A DNA stretch of 64,000 nucleotides. Source: Rhexocercosporidium sp. MPI-PUGE-AT-0058 (taxonomy: Eukaryota > Ascomycota > Leotiomycetes > Helotiales). The position numbers were made by a program, and so were the translations under genes. Below the pieces are notes generated by a model, which did no database searches, was not told the DNA's origin, and worked only from the letters and a program-made list of their open reading frames with translations. The stretch covers positions 1,426,001 to 1,490,000 of the forward strand of contig JAGTJL010000007.1 in NCBI GenBank assembly GCA_020746875.1, in the 5' to 3' direction. Shown here in pieces: positions 59,747 to 64,000 of this stretch (its first letter is position 1; each line of letters starts with the position of its first letter).

Positions 59747-61107
59747 TTGGGCCATATCACGCACCGCTTGGGGGTGGTGTGAGCATGAGCGAATGTTCAC
59801 GCCTTTTCTTTTTCTTTCTTTCTTTCTTCGGTCGGATACATGGGGTCTTTTCCGTAGCAGCAGCAGCATTGCCTGGCGTTTATGGGGTGGGGATATTATT
59901 GGATGGATACCTATTTAGATTTAGAGCCTACTATTTCCGACGATTGATTCGTCTAGATCTTATTGTAAATGTAAAAGCGTTTGATTTTCCAGCACTGAAA
60001 TTGCTTACTCGTCGTATTTATCATTCCACTTGACTTCATGGCGAGAGCTTCGTGATCTAGTGAGCTAAGATTCGGATTCGGTTAGAATTGCAGCATCTGT
60101 ATCTTACGTTTGCTTGCCTGCTCAGCAGAAAGGGAACCTATGAGAAATCGCCAAGGTCAACCATCCACAAGACTAAGAGACTGACTTCAGGCTTCAGGTA
60201 GAGAAAAGAGGGGGTCTGTTTGCCATCTCGGATTCAAATACGGCCCGACGTCGAGTCGTAGCAGGCTCCAACTTTTGGTACCACCACCACCACCACCACC
60301 AAGTACGGTAGTATTAGACGGTCGATATTCTAGAGACGATGGAAGGTTATCCAACCCGACTTGTTGAAAAGGGAACATCGATAGATGTAACATTCATGGA
60401 AGTACGGTTTTGTTTGTCACTGACTTGCTCGTATAAAGAATGAGGGTGGTTAATATAGTTTCGAAGGTCTTGTTCAACGGGGATGGGGATAGTGAAGTGT
60501 GAGATGTGTGGGAAACAAGGGCGTTGCCCGCTCGCTAAGCATAATTGTACAAGTACTGTAATTACTTCTTATTCAAATGACTTTGCAAAGGCGCAAATCG
60601 GACAGAGAAAATTCCCCACTTCAGAACTGAAAGTGAAGCATATAAACTTCGGGTTTCTTCGCAGGTCGAAGTGCTGGTTTTCTTGGAATATAGCTTTCCA
60701 AAGGAGGCTGAAGTGACAGGCGTCAACTCTAAGCCCAGCCCGGGATCCCCAACATGGTTAGACTCGGCCAATCCGCCCCCCTCGCCCCAAACCAACGCGC
60801 ATCCTCAAGGCAACAACATTTGCACCTATCCGATTGAAGCAATGAGGATGTACGGCGCAATAGGCAAGGCAGCCACCATTAATTGATTGATTCCATTCCC
60901 AGCATCGCATCCCACCGCATCGCATCGCATCTCATCTCAGCTCAACTACCACCTCACCAGAAGCTCAATGTCCTTAACTCTCTTATTTCGCGCTTCTCTC
61001 ACCACTTTGACATGAGGCTGGCTTTTCCCCTCCTTCTCTCATCACGTTTTGTACTCGCAATAGCATATCAATCAACCGAACCCCGGTTTTGACGACTTTG
61101 AAGCATC
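59747..61107. other. Intergenic region between malic enzyme and HeLo-pseudokinase gene
   Basis: The malic enzyme 3' flank, then a mixed region. A CCA microsatellite is at 60280-60302 and GCATC repeats at about 60902-60940, in the probable leader of the next gene. No coding signal was seen. Confidence 0.45.
60280..60302. repeat. ACC trinucleotide microsatellite
   Basis: About seven and a half perfect ACC units. Confidence 0.85.
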
Positions 61108-64000
61108 ATGGAGTCGCTTTTCAGCTTACCGCTGCCCTTCCAGCGCCGGCTAACGAAGATGTACACCGATACTAAGAGCTCATATGATTTCGTCAAAGAG
61201 CCAGTGCAGAGTGCAGAGGATCCAGAGTTGATGTCCTTGCACCGCAAGTTGCGCATCCAGAAGGACCGGCTGGTGTCTTGGGGCTTGGAATGGTCGGATC
61301 CGACGCAATCACCTGATATCGACGAGTCCATCAACAAGGCCGGCCTCAGTGAGCTTGTGGGAAGTGTTATGTCGACAATAAAAGAGATTCTGGCTGAGGC
61401 GGAACCGTTATGGCAGTCCTCGAAGCAGAGGTCGTCCGATGAGAAGGGCCCCGCTTCCGAGAAATCCATCGACCGAAAGCCATCTTTGATCGTCTGGGAT
61501 AAGTCGAGATTTCAAGATTTGGTCCGAGACTTGACTATGTCTATCGATACTCTGTACGATCTTTCCAGGACGAGGCAATCGGCTCGCAAACCAGCTTTGA
61601 AGAGTGTCGAGTCTTCTGGCTCGCTCCAAGCGAAGAGCCCAGCAACCGAGGAGAAAATGTTTGAGTCTACTCGAATGCAGACTCCCCAACAGATAGATCC
61701 AAAATCACTCATATGGCCTCGGGACCTCAAAACCATTCAATCCGGTACGTTACCACCCGCAAAGTCTCGTAGGCAGATCGTATTCATGCGTCGCCCGACT
61801 TCCGTTCCTGATTCTCGAAAATACGGCGCTTCGACTCCTGTTCTCCCAGTTCTTCTTGAATACGCTCCTTATGATCCTATCTATTCCATCACTGGCATCA
61901 CTCCTTCTATGACCCGATTTGAGAAACTCTTTGCGGCTCTTTCACAGGCGTACATTTCCTCGGAACGAATCCTTTCAGGGCTGCTATCCTTGATTGGCTA
62001 TTTCGAAGAGCCGGATCAATCCAGGTTCTGTCTGCTGTACGCCTTGCCTACTCACTTTGGCCCTGTGGATATCGAGAGCCCAAAAATGCCTACTATCAAC
62101 TTCTTGTCGGATCTACTCTTCAGTCGCAACTACGAGCCGAGTCTCGAGGTCAAGTACAGGCTCGCTTACAATATATCCAATGCCGTTTTCGACTTGCACG
62201 CGAAAGGGGTCGTGCATGGCAATATCATCTCTTCCAATATTCTATTCTTCGAACATCAGTCCAAGGGTCGTCTCGATTTCACTCAAGTCAACATGCGACA
62301 ATCTTATCTCACTTCCTGCGACCTCTTTTCCGACAACGCAACTGATAGTTCCGACCCATCCATAGATCCACGAACGACATTGTATCGCCATCCACTTGAC
62401 CCTCGAACAACCCGCTATACCCGCCTCACCTCGGAAAGTAAGTCTTTGGATCTCTATGGACTGGCTATGCTTCTCTTGGAAATCGGTTTGTGGACTTCTC
62501 TCCCTGATATCTTCCCCACGGTATCAACCGTTCCCGACAACCCAGCGAGTGCTTTTAGAAAGCTTGCTGCCAGATGCGGTAGCCTTTATGTCAAGGCTGT
62601 TCAAGCCTGCTGGCATGCTCCCCACGATGAACTAGCGCAAAAGGCGAGACCCGATGTCATGCATCAGAAAGTACTTTGGAAAGTCTCGAAAGCTCTCGAC
62701 ACATGCTGTGCAATCGATGAGAGTTCAGACGAGTCGAATGAAGATAGCGATGACTCTTTGGTGGAGCTTTCGGCGCCTGTCAAGCCTTCAAGGTCTACGA
62801 CTCCTCAAAGAAGAATGATCAGTGACACCAAACCACCTGCCATTACTCTTGTCACAAGTCCACCAACTGCACCCCGACGCTCCGAGAAGTCTGCCTATGA
62901 AAAGGCATCAGATTCTTTCGTCGAGCGGCCCAGCTGGTCTGAGAAACCACTTCCACTAGGTAAGTTCTACCACAATTTGGGTACACTTGACATGTCTAAC
63001 AACCCCTTAGCACCTGCTCCTGTAGTCGAAAAGCCTAAGCCGAAATTGCGCACATACCCATCTATCAGGATCAACCAAGAGCAGCTAGACTTCTGGCACA
63101 CGGGACTGATGCCACATATTAACCACGTACTCCGCAATTTCTACAAGAAGTACCCCGAGTCTGTTGAGATCAGCTTGGAGAGCATTGGAGAATCACCCAC
63201 GACCACCAAACCCACAATCCTGGTCATCTGCACGAGCGTCAACAAAGTTCGAAGCATTTTGAAGAAGTCATTGGTGTATGACCGGTCAATATATGGATTG
63301 AAGGTTTGTCGTGGAAAGGTCGTCCGTTCGCGTAAACATGGACCGAAACGATCTATGGCGGCAGAACTCGGCAATATAGTAGCTGCCAATGGAGAGCATC
63401 AGGATCGTCCGATGAATGGTGCTTCTATTGGGGCTTATGTTGGAGAGCGCCACCTGCCTCCAGTGTCCTTTGGTGGACTTATCATGGTCGATAGCAAGCC
63501 GTATGGTATGACAGTCCATCACATGCTTGATGATCCGTCAGATGGCGAGGAGGAAGAGGAGGAAGTACAAGCACCAATCCTTCGATCCAGCGCCCACTCT
63601 AGCGAAATGCCAGATCTTACGCTTTCCGAGTCCTCAGTCTTTGATAGCGGCGACGAAGAATACATGTACACCCTCTCAGATTACGAATCTGATTTCTCAG
63701 AAGCTGAGCAAGAATCCGAGGACGAAGAAGAGGAAGACTACAACGACGCCACCAGTGACGACTACATGGAGCCTGGAGATATCAAAGGCATCCTCCAAGG
63801 CTGTGGTGAAGAATACCTCATCACGCAACCAGCCATCGACGATGTCTCCGAAGACTTCTACCCCAACGAAGAAACCCGCGATGAAGACCACCTCGACAGT
63901 TTCCAACTCGGCGAAGTCTACGCCTCATCCGGCATCCGTCGCCGCACTGAGAACGGCACTGTCCACGAGATTGACTGGGCTCTCTTCGAGTTTAGCGAGG
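61108..64000 (+). CDS. HeLo-like / pseudokinase protein, 3' partial
   Basis: Exon 1 is 61108-62959 and exon 2 starts at 63011 and runs off the window; the phase agrees (g|ca). The N-terminus ([20 protein letters not shown]; about residues 1-190) resembles the HeLo-type helical domain of fungal cell-death proteins. A kinase-like domain follows (about 230-540). Its catalytic loop is HGNIISSN (H370-N377) where active kinases have HRDxKxxN, so both the catalytic Asp and Lys are missing. LYRHP and [18 protein letters not shown] are typical of fungal HeLo-kinase proteins. Exon 2 gives a second globular region with [11 protein letters not shown] and [21 protein letters not shown], which recalls the His region of trypsin-like proteases, then a very acidic tail (DGEEEEEEV and later clusters). 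Role is inferred only: a regulated cell-death or incompatibility factor. Confidence 0.82.
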   Translation, partial: MESLFSLPLPFQRRLTKMYTDTKSSYDFVKEPVQSAEDPELMSLHRKLRIQKDRLVSWGLEWSDPTQSPDIDESINKAGLSELVGSVMSTIKEILAEAEPLWQSSKQRSSDEKGPASEKSIDRKPSLIVWDKSRFQDLVRDLTMSIDTLYDLSRTRQSARKPALKSVESSGSLQAKSPATEEKMFESTRMQTPQQIDPKSLIWPRDLKTIQSGTLPPAKSRRQIVFMRRPTSVPDSRKYGASTPVLPVLLEYAPYDPIYSITGITPSMTRFEKLFAALSQAYISSERILSGLLSLIGYFEEPDQSRFCLLYALPTHFGPVDIESPKMPTINFLSDLLFSRNYEPSLEVKYRLAYNISNAVFDLHAKGVVHGNIISSNILFFEHQSKGRLDFTQVNMRQSYLTSCDLFSDNATDSSDPSIDPRTTLYRHPLDPRTTRYTRLTSESKSLDLYGLAMLLLEIGLWTSLPDIFPTVSTVPDNPASAFRKLAARCGSLYVKAVQACWHAPHDELAQKARPDVMHQKVLWKVSKALDTCCAIDESSDESNEDSDDSLVELSAPVKPSRSTTPQRRMISDTKPPAITLVTSPPTAPRRSEKSAYEKASDSFVERPSWSEKPLPLGKFYHNLGTLDMSNNPLAPAPVVEKPKPKLRTYPSIRINQEQLDFWHTGLMPHINHVLRNFYKKYPESVEISLESIGESPTTTKPTILVICTSVNKVRSILKKSLVYDRSIYGLKVCRGKVVRSRKHGPKRSMAAELGNIVAANGEHQDRPMNGASIGAYVGERHLPPVSFGGLIMVDSKPYGMTVHHMLDDPSDGEEEEEEVQAPILRSSAHSSEMPDLTLSESSVFDSGDEEYMYTLSDYESDFSEAEQESEDEEEEDYNDATSDDYMEPGDIKGILQGCGEEYLITQPAIDDVSEDFYPNEETRDEDHLDSFQLGEVYASSGIRRRTENGTVHEIDWALFEFSE

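Overview
The window looks like a chromosome segment of a filamentous ascomycete (Pezizomycotina; Leotiomycetes is my best guess). Genes are split by short GT-AG introns of about 45-200 bp with CTRAY-type branch points. The gene set includes a GH7 cellulase, NudE, a LAG1-type ceramide synthase, a fungal-type NLR and a HeLo-type pseudokinase. A transposon carries stop codons but keeps one reading frame, the usual scar of repeat-induced point mutation (RIP). The lineage below Pezizomycotina is inference.

Layout: (1) 0-9 kb, plus strand: 3' part of a GH7 cellobiohydrolase, a long gap, then an M16 insulysin-type metalloprotease in six exons. (2) 11-43 kb, minus strand: a UBP12-type deubiquitinase, a Ser/Thr-rich single-pass membrane protein, acetyl-CoA carboxylase, NudE, an APC amino-acid/choline permease, and a STAND/NLR protein (HeLo-like N-terminus, NB-ARC, TPR) whose frame is broken once by TAG. 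(3) 43.7-49.8 kb: a CYP52-like P450 divergent from the NLR, then a 2.4-kb RIP-degraded Fot1/pogo transposon with 82-bp inverted repeats, a 160-bp MITE-like element and a possible membrane microprotein gene. (4) 50.5-64 kb, plus strand: ceramide synthase, an isochorismatase-fold hydrolase, a small membrane protein gene, malic enzyme, and a HeLo-like/pseudokinase protein cut by the window end.

Most genes are housekeeping or metabolic and are not an obvious biosynthetic cluster. Several bear on lipid metabolism: acetyl-CoA carboxylase (malonyl-CoA), malic enzyme (possible NADPH supply), a CYP52-like hydroxylase (fatty acid/alkane) and ceramide synthase. Two proteins with HeLo-like N-termini, the NLR and the pseudokinase, lie about 18 kb apart on either side of the transposon island; in fungi such domains are linked to regulated cell death.

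The points I find most notable are a non-canonical GA-AG intron that splits the codon of the catalytic glutamate in the metalloprotease, the lone in-frame stop in the NLR repeat region, the transposase that decayed by stop codons only, and the MLKL-like HeLo plus pseudokinase architecture at the right edge. Exon boundaries were derived by hand from splice signals and reading-frame continuity; products were assigned by motif recognition, without database searches.
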